Under the pieces are notes generated by a model. The model made no database searches. It was not told where the DNA came from and was given only the letters and a program-made list of their open reading frames with translations. From positions 62,001 to 126,000 of the forward strand of contig NZ_VFPN01000001.1 of assembly GCF_006716695.1 (NCBI RefSeq): a stretch of 64,000 nucleotides of DNA, read 5' to 3'. This DNA comes from Klugiella xanthotipulae. GTDB lineage: Bacteria > Actinomycetota > Actinomycetes > Actinomycetales > Microbacteriaceae. The position numbers were made by a program, and so were the translations under genes. Of this stretch, positions 28,355 to 45,791 are shown in pieces; the stretch's first letter is position 1; the number at the start of each line of letters is the position of its first letter.

Positions 28355-28534
28355 TCAACGATTGATGTCACCGCTCTCAAGCCGCTCACGCAGCTCGGTG
28401 TGGATCTGTTGGTAGGCCGCCGCCCGGGTGGCCAAGGGCTGCTCCTCAATGACCGTCAGACGAGACACCAGCCCACCGTCACCCGCCAACAGGTCTCCGA
28501 CATCCCTCTGGGCGTGCTCAAGGTCGCTACTCAT
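28355..28534 (-). CDS. Small conserved hypothetical protein (59 aa)
   Basis: A 59-residue frame starting MSSDLEHAQRDVGDLLAG and ending RERLESGDINR, acidic and predicted helical, with no cysteine or membrane segment. It lies exactly between the HAD hydrolase and tlyA, where M. tuberculosis has the small gene Rv1693 (58 aa, from memory), and its size, orientation and helical C-terminus fit. It ends 10 nt before the chosen tlyA GTG. The function is unknown. It is below 60 codons and so easily missed. Confidence 0.8.
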   Translation of the reverse strand: MSSDLEHAQRDVGDLLAGDGGLVSRLTVIEEQPLATRAAAYQQIHTELRERLESGDINR

Positions 28535-28591
28535 GGTCTCTACAGTACCCGCAGGATCCCGGGTTGTGCCGGATATCCACAGTCCAGACAG

Positions 28592-29602
28592 CTACGTGTA
28601 AAGCTTTTCCGGCACCTCAAGCCCGTAAATAGCAAGACCGGAGTTCCAGATTGCCTGGCAGCCCGCGCGCAGCAGGTTGAGACGATCATCGCCCTCGGTG
28701 ACGATCTCAACGATGTGCCCACGCATCCGCACCTCAGCCGCACCCACACGCACGCTGTTGTTCTTCTCGTTGATCTGCGAGGTGGGATACGGCTGGTGCA
28801 GTTCACGCAGGTCGCTCAGGATGTAGTCGGGTCGCATCGTCTTGTCCGCAGCAACCAGCTGCTTAGCCCGGTCAACACCGGTCATCACGTGCACGGACCG
28901 GATACCCGCCCGTCGAGCACCGAGGATATCAGTGTCGAGCCGATCCCCAATCATGAGCGCATTGCGTGACCCGAATCGCCGAAAAGCCTCCTCAAAGATG
29001 GCAACCTCGGGTTTACCCGCGAAGGTTGGCAGACGGCCAACAGCGGTGTGCACCGCGGATACGAGCGTGCCGTTTCCGGGAGCGAGGCCACGAGCCACGG
29101 GAATCGTCCAGTCGGTGTTTGTCGCCACCCACGGAATACCCGCGGTTCCCTCCTCCGCGTGGAGCGCGAATGCAGCCTCTGCAAGATGTGTCCACCCTAC
29201 CTCGGGCGCAAAGCCTTGGATAACGGCGGCAGGCCGGTCCTCTGCGGAGCGGGTGACGGTAAACCCGGCCCGCTGCACCTCGACAACCAGCCCCTCCCCA
29301 CCCACGACCAGAACTGTCGCGCCCTCGGGAACAAGGCCCCGCAGCAGCGTTACTGCGGCCTGAGGGGAGGTCACCACATCAGTGGCCTGAACACGAAGTC
29401 CCAGCTCGTTCAGATGCCCGGCAACCGCGGCGTCGGTGCGTGATGCATTGTTGGTGATATAGGCAAGCCGTGTCTGTTCTGCCACCCGGTTCAGGCTCTC
29501 CACCGCGAACGGAAGTGCAGAGGGACCCGTGTAGACAACACCATCCAGGTCAGCCAGTACCAGGTCCATGCCCTCCAGCGGAGCAGGTCCGTTAGGACTC
29601 AT
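28592..29602 (-). CDS. HAD-superfamily hydrolase, subfamily IIA
   Basis: 336 residues: DLVLADLDGVVYTGPSALP is HAD motif I with the nucleophile Asp, ITNNASRT motif II, and GDRLDTDILGARRAG motif IV. The NagD-like cap domain lies between. Substrates of this group include glycerol-phosphates and nucleotides; none can be assigned. ATG 29602 overlaps the end of the TPR gene by 11 bp; an upstream ATG at 29629 is an alternative. Corresponds in place to Rv1692 in M. tuberculosis as I recall. About 55 C-terminal residues follow the HAD core. Confidence 0.88.
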   Translation of the reverse strand: MSPNGPAPLEGMDLVLADLDGVVYTGPSALPFAVESLNRVAEQTRLAYITNNASRTDAAVAGHLNELGLRVQATDVVTSPQAAVTLLRGLVPEGATVLVVGGEGLVVEVQRAGFTVTRSAEDRPAAVIQGFAPEVGWTHLAEAAFALHAEEGTAGIPWVATNTDWTIPVARGLAPGNGTLVSAVHTAVGRLPTFAGKPEVAIFEEAFRRFGSRNALMIGDRLDTDILGARRAGIRSVHVMTGVDRAKQLVAADKTMRPDYILSDLRELHQPYPTSQINEKNNSVRVGAAEVRMRGHIVEIVTEGDDRLNLLRAGCQAIWNSGLAIYGLEVPEKLYT

Positions 29603-31421
29603 CTTCTGCTTCGACCGGAACAGTGCCATCGTGCGATTCGCCTTCCGTTCTAGAACTGTCACCCACAGAGCCGACCACCGGAGTGGAATCGTCGTCATCA
29701 ACCTGAGTGCTCATCACCGACTCGGGCGGCCAGGGCAATCCGTGCTCCGCGGCAAATGCGGCGTCTTCCTCAGCGTAAAGCGCGGCCTCAGCCCGAAGTG
29801 CTTCCTCCTCGGCCACACTCGCTGCCTCGGCGGCCAGACGTGCCTCTTCACGAGCCGGAGCTTCCGCCTCCCACCGGGCAGCAGCATCAGCGGCATCCAC
29901 TTGGTAGGACAGTTCCTCATCCATCACATCCACGATATCCAGCGTCTCGCTATGACCGTATTTCTCCTGAATCGCTTCCCAGGCGATCTCGGCTCGCTTA
30001 CTCCACAGCGCAGCCTCATCCAAACGGCCCAGATCCTCCAAGACCTCTCCGTACGCCGAATAGAGGTCGGGACTGAACAGGTAAGCGCGGTTCGGATCGA
30101 GCTGTGAGATCTCCAGCTCCTCCAATGCGCGCTCCGTCTGCCCAAGATCTAGTCGCGCACCAGAGAGGGCAATGGCCACGGCCACCTGCACATCAACGGG
30201 GAGGCTCGAACGTTCAACAGATGCCCCCAACTCAAGCGCCTTTTCGGGACGACCCAGCCCTCGCTCGCAGTCGATCATGAGCGCGAGCTGATCATCCTTA
30301 CCGGAGATACGTCGATAGGTGCGCAACTCACGCAGCGCAAGTCCAAAGTCACCAATCGTATATGCAGTGATCGCGAGTGTCTCGCGCACAATCGCGATCC
30401 GACCGGCACGACGGGATGCTGAAATGGCATGCTGGTGGGCAAGCTCCGGGTCGCTATCAATCAGTCGAGCGGCCATCGCGAGATGCATCGCAACATTGTC
30501 CGCGTTTTCCTGAGTTAGAGTTTTCAACTCAAACCGAGCACCTTTGTTCAGCTCCTTTGGCTGCAAATCAGCGGGGAACTCAGGGTCCTCATGCCGGGTA
30601 CGAACGCTTTTCAGTTCGCGAGCCCGAATCTCTTCCTCGGTCAGTTCACGATACTCACGACGGTCACCCGACTTATCGTCTGTTCGCACGTACCGTGATG
30701 GCTCTCGGTCGCGGCCGCCCCGTCCGTCGGAACGTCCGTCGGAGCTGCGATGATTCGGTCGATCACTGCCCTGACCCCGAGAAGGTTTTTCACCGCGAGA
30801 ATAGCTGAAGGACCGATCGGGTCGCTGTGATCGATCATTCGTGGAGGGTCGATCCCCTTCCCGCCGAGAGCGATCAGAGCTGTAGGAACGTTCACCACCG
30901 CTTCGCTGCGGGCGCTCGTCATCACGCTGTGGACGACCTGATCGATACGAGCGATCACTACTACGCTGTGAACGGTCGTCATCACGGCGCGGCCGATCAC
31001 TACTATAGGGACGATCCCCACCGCGCTGTGAACGCTCCCCGTCCCGGCGCGGACGATCAACACGGGCAGCACGCTCATCCGAGCGCGGAGTCCTGTTATC
31101 CTTACCGACCGGACGATCCCCCTCACGACGCGGGCGACCAGTTGGGGAAGAGGAACGATCAGCGCTACTTCGAGACGGATGACCCGATTGATACGGGCGA
31201 TCAGCGCTACGCTGTGGACGGTCACCCTCACGGCGCGGCTGATCGCTGCGTGAACGAGCAGACCGGCCGTCGGAGGCAGAGTCTTCGCGCTGTGGGCGGG
31301 AACCCCCAGAAGATGAAGAAGAGCCAAAACGCTTACCTCGTGAGTAGGAGGAGGATTCCCCCCGCGTATCACGGGGAGGGCGCTGACGCTCGTCGCCGTC
31401 AGACTGACCGTTTTCAGACAT
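29592..31421 (-). CDS. TPR-like protein with long Arg/Ser/Asp repeat-rich N-terminus
   Basis: 609 residues in three parts. Residues 1-265 are low-complexity and probably disordered, rich in Arg, Ser, Asp and Gly, with at least four copies of a roughly 20-residue unit (RPRRDGERSQRGGDRPYSSD type). Residues 265-470 are helical and TPR-like (PELAHQHAISASRRAGRIAIVRETLA, DFGLALRELRTYRRISG). The last 140 are acidic and alanine/glutamate-rich. It corresponds to the Rv1691 position, where the mycobacterial protein is much shorter as far as I recall. ATG 31421 has GAGGAGAG upstream. The basic disordered part suggests nucleic-acid binding, an inference only. Confidence 0.8.
   Translation of the reverse strand: MSENGQSDGDERQRPPRDTRGESSSYSRGKRFGSSSSSGGSRPQREDSASDGRSARSRSDQPRREGDRPQRSADRPYQSGHPSRSSADRSSSPTGRPRREGDRPVGKDNRTPRSDERAARVDRPRRDGERSQRGGDRPYSSDRPRRDDDRSQRSSDRSYRSGRPQRDDERPQRSGGERSYSSDRSRREGDRPSTNDRSQRPDRSFSYSRGEKPSRGQGSDRPNHRSSDGRSDGRGGRDREPSRYVRTDDKSGDRREYRELTEEEIRARELKSVRTRHEDPEFPADLQPKELNKGARFELKTLTQENADNVAMHLAMAARLIDSDPELAHQHAISASRRAGRIAIVRETLAITAYTIGDFGLALRELRTYRRISGKDDQLALMIDCERGLGRPEKALELGASVERSSLPVDVQVAVAIALSGARLDLGQTERALEELEISQLDPNRAYLFSPDLYSAYGEVLEDLGRLDEAALWSKRAEIAWEAIQEKYGHSETLDIVDVMDEELSYQVDAADAAARWEAEAPAREEARLAAEAASVAEEEALRAEAALYAEEDAAFAAEHGLPWPPESVMSTQVDDDDSTPVVGSVGDSSRTEGESHDGTVPVEAEDES
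30695..31330. repeat. In-frame tandem repeats of about 60 bp
   Basis: Degenerate repeats of about 60 nt (20 codons) run through this part of the TPR gene. The clearest copies lie between about 30850 and 31070, with repeated CGATCAC, CGCTGTGAACG and GACGATC blocks on the plus strand. They encode the Arg/Asp/Ser units described for that protein. The imperfect units suggest expansion by slippage or unequal exchange under selection for composition. Confidence 0.75.
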
Positions 31422-31486
31422 TGCTCTCCTCGTAACTGCAGTCATCTACTGCGGTATCCATCTTCTACTGTGAACTTGTTAACGCA

Positions 31487-31513
31487 AAATGGCCACCCAT
31501 TGGGTGGCCATTT
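31487..31513 (-). terminator. rRNA operon terminator
   Basis: A perfect 13-bp inverted repeat (AAATGGCCACCCA at 31487-31499, its complement at 31501-31513) immediately follows 5S rRNA. On the minus strand the stem is followed by TTTTGCG, giving a short U-tract. It lies 11 nt past the 5S end and insulates the TPR gene. Confidence 0.88.
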
Positions 31514-31523
31514 CACAGGTTAA

Positions 31524-31642
31524 GTTCGGCGGTGACCTACTCTCCCACAGGGTCCCCCCTGCAGTACCATCGGCGCAACGAGTCTTAGCTTCCGGGTTCG
31601 GAATGTAACCGGGCGTTTCCCTCGCGCTATGGCCGCCGAAAC
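31524..31642 (-). rRNA. rrf: 5S ribosomal RNA
   Basis: About 119 nt on the minus strand, running from GTTTCGGCGGCCATAGCG to CACCGCCGAAC; the ends pair to form helix I. The conserved CCGAACCCGGAAGCTAAG loop is present. Last gene of the rRNA operon, followed by the palindromic terminator. Ends are placed by helix pairing and may be off by a few bases. Confidence 0.94.
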
Positions 31643-31701
31643 ACTATTGATGTATCAAACGAAAAGTAACACACAACAAAGTTTGTGTCACTAGTTCTCG
31701 A

Positions 31702-31731
31702 CCGTACATCGAGAACCACAAAGTGGACGCG
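31702..31731 (-). repeat. 3' arm of the 23S processing stem (23S-5S spacer)
   Basis: These 30 nt are complementary, with four differences (one a G-U pair), to 34984-35013 in the 16S-23S spacer, so the precursor can form a long stem bracketing 23S. A local 8-bp hairpin GTTCTCGA/TCGAGAAC (31694-31701 and 31709-31716) competes with it. This is the expected RNase III-type maturation stalk. Confidence 0.8.
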
Positions 31732-31769
31732 TTATCATCACAAAATCAGGATCAATATAGAAAAGTGTT

Positions 31770-34878
<3,109 letters not shown>

Positions 34879-34983
34879 TCACATGAGTTGAATCGATTAA
34901 TCATTAAAGAAAAATTGACCAATGATCTATAAAAATTTAGATCTTGTAAAAACAACAACAAAAGTTGCTGTCAATAAGATGCT

Positions 34984-35126
34984 CGCGTCCACTGTGTAGT
35001 TCTCAAAGTACGGGCGGTACCAAACCTCAACCAGGAAACAATTCCTGACCTCAGTAAGGCCCAGAAGGAACAGTCACAACCCAAAGGTCATGCCCGGTCC
35101 CTCAGGACCCAACAGCGTGCAAACAC
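34984..35126 (-). repeat. 16S-23S spacer: processing-stem arms, no tRNA
   Basis: The spacer (about 34879-35289, 410 bp) carries no tRNA gene. Bases 34984-35013 pair with 31702-31731 around 23S. Bases 35100-35126 pair with 36989-37015 in the leader, with a perfect 12-nt core (TGCACGCTGTTG) around 16S. The remainder is A/C-rich on the plus strand without further clear structure. Confidence 0.72.
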
Positions 35127-35285
35127 CACACCCCCGGCACAGCCCGTTCCAAATCCCCGAAGAGACCGTACTAAAACCACACCATCCGGCATGATGCATC
35201 AATGTCAATGTTCCACCCATGAGCAACCACCAGGAAACATTCGCTCCTGTAATGGCTCTGGACACTCCGAAGAGCGCCAAATGCT

Positions 35286-36813
<1,528 letters not shown>

Positions 36814-36902
36814 GATTAATAAGCAGCAAGCAAGCTCGCCACTAAATCTTGTGCATGAAGCCACCGGAAAAAGGCGGACAACACACGAGTTTGATCTGAC
36901 TA

Positions 36903-37015
36903 AATCAGATTGTCTGACAATCTGTCTAATCCAAAGGAATCTCTCCCACCAACCAAAGCTGATGGCGAGGATAATTTGGCATTTGACATTGTGCACGCTG
37001 TTGAGTTCTCAAGGA
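36903..37015 (-). promoter_or_regulatory. 16S leader: antitermination/processing elements
   Basis: The leader contains the actinobacterial element CCTTGAGAACTCAACAGC (minus strand, near 37014-36997), which often precedes rRNA genes and here pairs with the spacer copy at 35100-35126. A 7-bp hairpin CAGATTG/CAATCTG follows at about 36905-36923. Together they probably serve 16S maturation and antitermination. Confidence 0.6.
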
Positions 37016-37066
37016 TCGGACGCACCAGAGTTCCAGTCTCACAACCTGCCCTCTAGGCAACTTCTC

Positions 37067-37096
37067 TATCCTGCCACTCCCACAAGCTCCTGTCAA
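37067..37096 (-). promoter_or_regulatory. rRNA operon promoter
   Basis: On the minus strand TTGACA (37096-37091) is followed after 18 nt by AGGATA (37072-37067). This is the only consensus -35 in the leader and lies about 250 nt upstream of mature 16S, a usual distance. A second weaker promoter further upstream is possible. Confidence 0.65.
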
Positions 37097-37199
37097 ATCA
37101 ACCCCGCCATAACAGCAGAAGAAAAGAACCTGACACTCACAAGAGCAGGAGTTACATCATCACACTAAAACCTGACCCCCGCAACCAAGCAGGGAATGT

Positions 37200-37775
37200 G
37201 GAGTATGAATCGGTGCCACTTGAGGCCGGCGAGCTAACCGCTCTGCCGCACCTGTGGGGTACTTGGATTACATTACAGCCGAAACTCAACACCACGCAAA
37301 TCCACACCACCCCACACCACCCAAAAACCCCACCACCACAGGCCAAACCACCCCAACCACCAACACAACCCGGGCGTGTCACACGTCAACACACTGACAA
37401 AAACGAATCAGAATATGACGAGTGCCTGGCCTTCCACCCCGATCCTCGGCGGAGATATTTAGACCCCGAAGTTCTCAGCAGCGACGGAACATGCAATTGA
37501 TCGCGACGATGCGGCATCGCATAGATTCCCGGACCGACGCAACGGACCAGCACGGATGATCCGGGGAATCTGGATGGTAATGACAAAGATGCCGAGTATC
37601 TGCGATTCCCGCATAGACGTACAGGTGTTGAACACAGAAAACGTTCATCTGTGGGAGAGTACATCGCTCCGAAACAACACCTACTGCCTCCACTCTCAGC
37701 GGAGTGCCAGGTCACATGTCGAAACGAAGAATAACCTCAGAACAAAGAACTCCCCCGAAGAAAGAAGACGCCATT
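37200..37775. other. Gene-free region upstream of the rRNA operon, with a C/A-rich tract
   Basis: About 575 bp without a credible gene. Between 37285 and 37375 the plus strand is almost entirely C and A, so the minus strand is G/T-rich with several G3-G4 runs. A small GC hairpin (GAGC-TAACC-GCTC) lies near 37230. From 37400 to 37775 I see no strong feature; the promoter of the YbjQ-family gene should be there. Confidence 0.5.
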
Positions 37776-38165
37776 ATGATGATTGTGACGACCAACGATA
37801 TCCCCGGCTATCGCATTGAGAGTGTTCTCGGGGAGGTTATGGGCCTCACCGTGCGTACCCGCGATGCAGGTTCTCGCTTTGTCGCGGGCTTCCGCGCTAT
37901 CGGCGGAGGCGAACTGCCCGAGCTCACAAAATCGCTCTATGAGGGGCGACAAGAGGTGATGCAGCGGATGGTTGCCGAAGCGCTCAACCGCGGAGCGAAC
38001 GCCGTCGTAGCCACACGCTTCGACACCTCGGCAATGGACCAACTGGGCACTGAGGTATGCGCCGTCGGCACCGCCGTCATCATCCGCCCCCTCGCAGTCG
38101 GCGAACCCGGATCAACCCAGCAGTCCGAAGCACACGCAGCACAACTGGGCCACCCACAGGGATAA
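37776..38165 (+). CDS. YbjQ/UPF0145-family protein
   Basis: A 129-residue protein of the YbjQ (DUF74) family: MIVTTNDIPGYRIESVLGEVMGLTVR is the conserved opening and RMVAEALNRGANAVVATRFDTS the second block. These small proteins form pentamers and are sometimes called heavy-metal-binding, but no activity is established. ATG 37776 was chosen for the match to the family start; an upstream ATG at 37716 is open but adds an atypical basic stretch. It converges on tyrS, with a hairpin between. Confidence 0.85.
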   Translation: MMIVTTNDIPGYRIESVLGEVMGLTVRTRDAGSRFVAGFRAIGGGELPELTKSLYEGRQEVMQRMVAEALNRGANAVVATRFDTSAMDQLGTEVCAVGTAVIIRPLAVGEPGSTQQSEAHAAQLGHPQG

Positions 38166-38200
38166 CACGACCCGGTTGCGTAGCTCACCCGGCACCAATA

Positions 38201-38235
38201 AACAGTGCGGTCCCGTCGGACGGGGCTGCACTGTT
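38201..38235. terminator. Bidirectional hairpin between YbjQ-family gene and tyrS
   Basis: AACAGTGC (38201-38208) pairs with GCACTGTT (38228-38235), and an inner CCCGTC/GACGGG pair extends the stem. It lies between two convergent genes, ending 5 nt before the tyrS stop, and can serve both. No long T-run follows. Confidence 0.7.
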
Positions 38236-38240
38236 CACAG

Positions 38241-39560
38241 CTAGTCGGCGAGCGTGACCGCTGCCAGGGTACGTTTACCCCGCCGAAGGACGGCACCGAC
38301 GCCGACGAGGATCGCGTCGGCGGTCAGCACGGCATCCGCAGACCCAACCGTGACATTGTTCAGATACACCCCGCCCTGTTCGATCGCCCGCCGCGACTCC
38401 CCCAGGCTCTTCGTCAGGCCAGCATCCACAAGCAATTGCGTGAGCGGCATACCGAGTGAGCCAATCGCGCGAGGAAGTGCGGCAAGAGCGGAGTCGAGAG
38501 TTGCGGCATCCAGCCGAGCCAAATCTCCCTGACCAAAAAGCGCCTGTGAAGCTGCAATAGCCGCCCGGGTAGCCTCCACACCGTGCACGGTTGACGTCAC
38601 CTCAAACGCCAGACGCTTCTGCCCCTCACGCCGGAACGGCTCACGAACCACAAGCTCAGCGATGCGCTCAATCTCGGCCCTCGACAAGAACGTGAACACC
38701 TTGAGCCTGGCCACGACATCCGCGTCCTCGGTATTAACCCAAAACTGGTAGAAGCCGTACGGGGACACCAAATCGGGGTCAAGCCAGATAGCGTTGCCCT
38801 CGCTCTTACCAAACTTGGTGCCATCCGAGTTCGTGATGAGCGGTGTGCCAATGGCATGAACGCGCACCCCCTCCGCCCGGTGGATCAGATCGGTACCACT
38901 CGTGAGATTGCCCCACTGGTCACTACCACCCGATTGCAAAACACAATCGTACTGTCGGTAAAGCTCCAAGTAGTCCAGGCCCTGCAACAGTTGATAGCTG
39001 AACTCTGTGTAGCTGATACCCGCCTCAGAATTGAGACGCGCGCTAACAGCATCCTTCTTGAGCATCGTTCCGACACGGTAGTATTTGCCGACGTCACGCA
39101 AGAAGTCGATAGCGCTCAGCGGAGCAGTCCAGTCAAGATTGTTGACCATGCGAACGCCGTTGCTACCCTCAGCGCTCAGGAAACGCTGGATCTGGGCACC
39201 AAGGTACCCAACCCACTCGGCCACGGTCTCCTTCGTATTAAGAGTGCGCTCAGCCGTGGGGCGCGGATCTCCCACCAAGCCGGTGGAACCGCCGACCAGA
39301 CCGAGAGGTCGATGCCCTGCGAGCTGCAACCGTCGCATAAAAAGGAGCTGAACCAAATTGCCCAGGTGGAGACTCGGCGCGGTGGGATCAAACCCGCAGT
39401 AATACGTGATCGGATCACCCTGGAGTAGCTCGCGCAGTGCCTCCGCATCGGTAGAGACGTGAATCAGGCCACGCCAAACGAGCTCATCCCAGAGGGACTC
39501 GAAAGTGGCATCGTTGCGTGGGACGACCGGGGTCGCCGCTTCATCAGTGAGATCAGACAC
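38241..39560 (-). CDS. tyrS: Tyrosyl-tRNA synthetase
   Basis: 439 residues. The class I signature HIGH appears as PSLHLGNLVQL, the tyrosine pocket as YCGFDPTAPS and YSYQ-like TEFSYQLLQGLDYLELY, and KMSKS as KFGKSEGN. A C-terminal S4-type RNA-binding domain (QGGVYLNNVTVGSADAVL) follows. GTG 39560 was chosen because family homology begins soon after; a -10-like TACGAT lies 7 nt upstream and no Shine-Dalgarno is visible, so the message may be leaderless. Confidence 0.94.
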   Translation of the reverse strand: MSDLTDEAATPVVPRNDATFESLWDELVWRGLIHVSTDAEALRELLQGDPITYYCGFDPTAPSLHLGNLVQLLFMRRLQLAGHRPLGLVGGSTGLVGDPRPTAERTLNTKETVAEWVGYLGAQIQRFLSAEGSNGVRMVNNLDWTAPLSAIDFLRDVGKYYRVGTMLKKDAVSARLNSEAGISYTEFSYQLLQGLDYLELYRQYDCVLQSGGSDQWGNLTSGTDLIHRAEGVRVHAIGTPLITNSDGTKFGKSEGNAIWLDPDLVSPYGFYQFWVNTEDADVVARLKVFTFLSRAEIERIAELVVREPFRREGQKRLAFEVTSTVHGVEATRAAIAASQALFGQGDLARLDAATLDSALAALPRAIGSLGMPLTQLLVDAGLTKSLGESRRAIEQGGVYLNNVTVGSADAVLTADAILVGVGAVLRRGKRTLAAVTLAD

Positions 39561-39647
39561 AGAAGCTATCGTAGCAACGGCATCCAGCCTCCCGGGGCCA
39601 ATTTCTCCCCGGGCAAAGAGCAACACCACGCGGGCACCAGGGGACAC

Positions 39648-39688
39648 GGTAAGACCCTGCCCTGACTGATTCGGGGCAGGGTCTTACC
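39648..39688 (-). terminator. Terminator of the arginine operon
   Basis: A perfect 15-bp inverted repeat, GGTAAGACCCTGCCC (39648-39662) and its complement (39674-39688), with an 11-nt loop, lies 10 nt after the argH stop. The stem is strong, but no U-tract follows on the minus strand. Confidence 0.82.
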
Positions 39689-39698
39689 GCACGATTGA

Positions 39699-42360
<2,662 letters not shown>

Positions 42361-42395
42361 TGACCAATCTCCTGTGTTTGAGGTTCTGGACAAGT

Positions 42396-44499
<2,104 letters not shown>

Positions 44500-44506
44500 C
44501 TATACC

Positions 44507-45745
44507 CTATCCGGCTGCGCGAGGAGCCACAATATTTTTCTGCGAATACACAGCTGTGATGGCCTGACCAAGCAGATCGGCCAGCAGCCGCATCTCCTCG
44601 TCACCAATCACGAGCGGGGGGGCCAAGCGGATGGTTGACTCGTTGGGAGCGTTCAGGATGAGCCCACGGTCGAGAGCGGCCACAACAACATCCGACGCAA
44701 CCGGGTCGGCCAGGCTCACGCCCAGCAGCAGACCCCGGCCCCGGATACCCGTTATCGCCGAGATCTCCTGGCACTCGATTGCCCGACGAAGCTGAGCACC
44801 ACGCTCGGTTGCTGCGGCAACGAGATCCTGTTCTTCGATCACGTTCAGCACGGTGCACCCCATCGCGGTCGCAAACGGGTTGCCGCCGAACGTGGTGCCG
44901 TGCAGGCCCGGCTGGAACAGGTCAGAAGCCGCACCCGCCGTGACGAGAGCACCAATCGGGATGCCCCCGCCGAGGCCCTTGGCCAGAGTGAACGCATCCG
45001 GGATGATGCCCTCATGCTGGAACCCAAACCAGTATCCGGTGCGACCGATACCCGTCTGAATCTCGTCGATGATGAGCAGTGCACCCGCCTCGGCCGTGAG
45101 TTCACGCGCCCGGCGCAGATAACCATCGGGCAGGGGTAGAACGCCCGACTCGCCCTGAATGGGCTCAACCAGAAGGGCGGCGACCTGGGTAGCATCGGGG
45201 CCCGTCAGCGCCCGCTCCATCGCCTCGATTGTCGCCGGTATATGCTCAACGCCCTCCGGCATCGGTTCGAACGGGACGCGCATAGCGGGCTTCCCCGTGA
45301 GCGCAAGCGCCCCCATAGTACGGCCGTGAAACCCGTTTTCGAGGGCAATAATCCGCGGACGCCCGACACCACCGTGCAGCCGTGCCAGCTTGAACGCGGC
45401 CTCGTTCGCCTCGGCCCCGCTGTTACCGAAGAAAACACGCCCCGTCTCCCCCACTCCCGACAGCCTGAGGATGGCCTCGGCCAGGTCGAGTTGGGGCCGG
45501 GTGGCGAAAAAATTGGAGACGTGCATGAGTCTGGCGGCGTGCTCGCTCGCGGTGGCCACCAGGGCAGGATGGGCATGTCCCAGAGCATTGACGGCGATAC
45601 CTGCCATAGCGTCCAGGTATCGCTTGCCCTCATCGTTGTACACGTAGCACCCCTCGCCACGCACCAGAAGCTCGCGGGGGGTCGCAAAGGTATGTACCAG
45701 GGCGTGCTCGTACTCGGTCTGCCAGGTCTGGTTCATTGTTGTCAT
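44507..45745 (-). CDS. argD: Acetylornithine aminotransferase
   Basis: 412 residues of the class III PLP aminotransferases: YLDAMAGIAVNALGHAHP, FFGNSGAEANEAAFKLAR, LLIIDEIQTGIGRTG and the PLP lysine in AFTLAKGLGGGIPIGA. It converts N-acetylglutamate semialdehyde to N-acetylornithine. ATG 45745 has GAGGA upstream; the frame open to 45934 is not supported. Confidence 0.94.
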   Translation of the reverse strand: MTTMNQTWQTEYEHALVHTFATPRELLVRGEGCYVYNDEGKRYLDAMAGIAVNALGHAHPALVATASEHAARLMHVSNFFATRPQLDLAEAILRLSGVGETGRVFFGNSGAEANEAAFKLARLHGGVGRPRIIALENGFHGRTMGALALTGKPAMRVPFEPMPEGVEHIPATIEAMERALTGPDATQVAALLVEPIQGESGVLPLPDGYLRRARELTAEAGALLIIDEIQTGIGRTGYWFGFQHEGIIPDAFTLAKGLGGGIPIGALVTAGAASDLFQPGLHGTTFGGNPFATAMGCTVLNVIEEQDLVAAATERGAQLRRAIECQEISAITGIRGRGLLLGVSLADPVASDVVVAALDRGLILNAPNESTIRLAPPLVIGDEEMRLLADLLGQAITAVYSQKNIVAPRAAG

Positions 45746-45791
45746 CAGGTCCTCAATATCGGGGGTGCTCGTACAAAAGACACACGTAAAA

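Noticed and set aside
30695-31330. Regular repeats resembling a CRISPR array
   Set aside because: The units are degenerate, have no unique spacers, and encode repeats in a continuous protein frame; no cas genes are present.
37215-37265. tRNA-like segment with GAGCTAACCGCTC
   Set aside because: It is a simple hairpin; the anticodon, T-loop and acceptor stem of a tRNA cannot be formed on either strand.
37198-37500. Possible 100-codon gene upstream of the rRNA operon
   Set aside because: Its sequence is Thr/Pro/Gln repeats from the C/A-rich tract; no start signal or domain.
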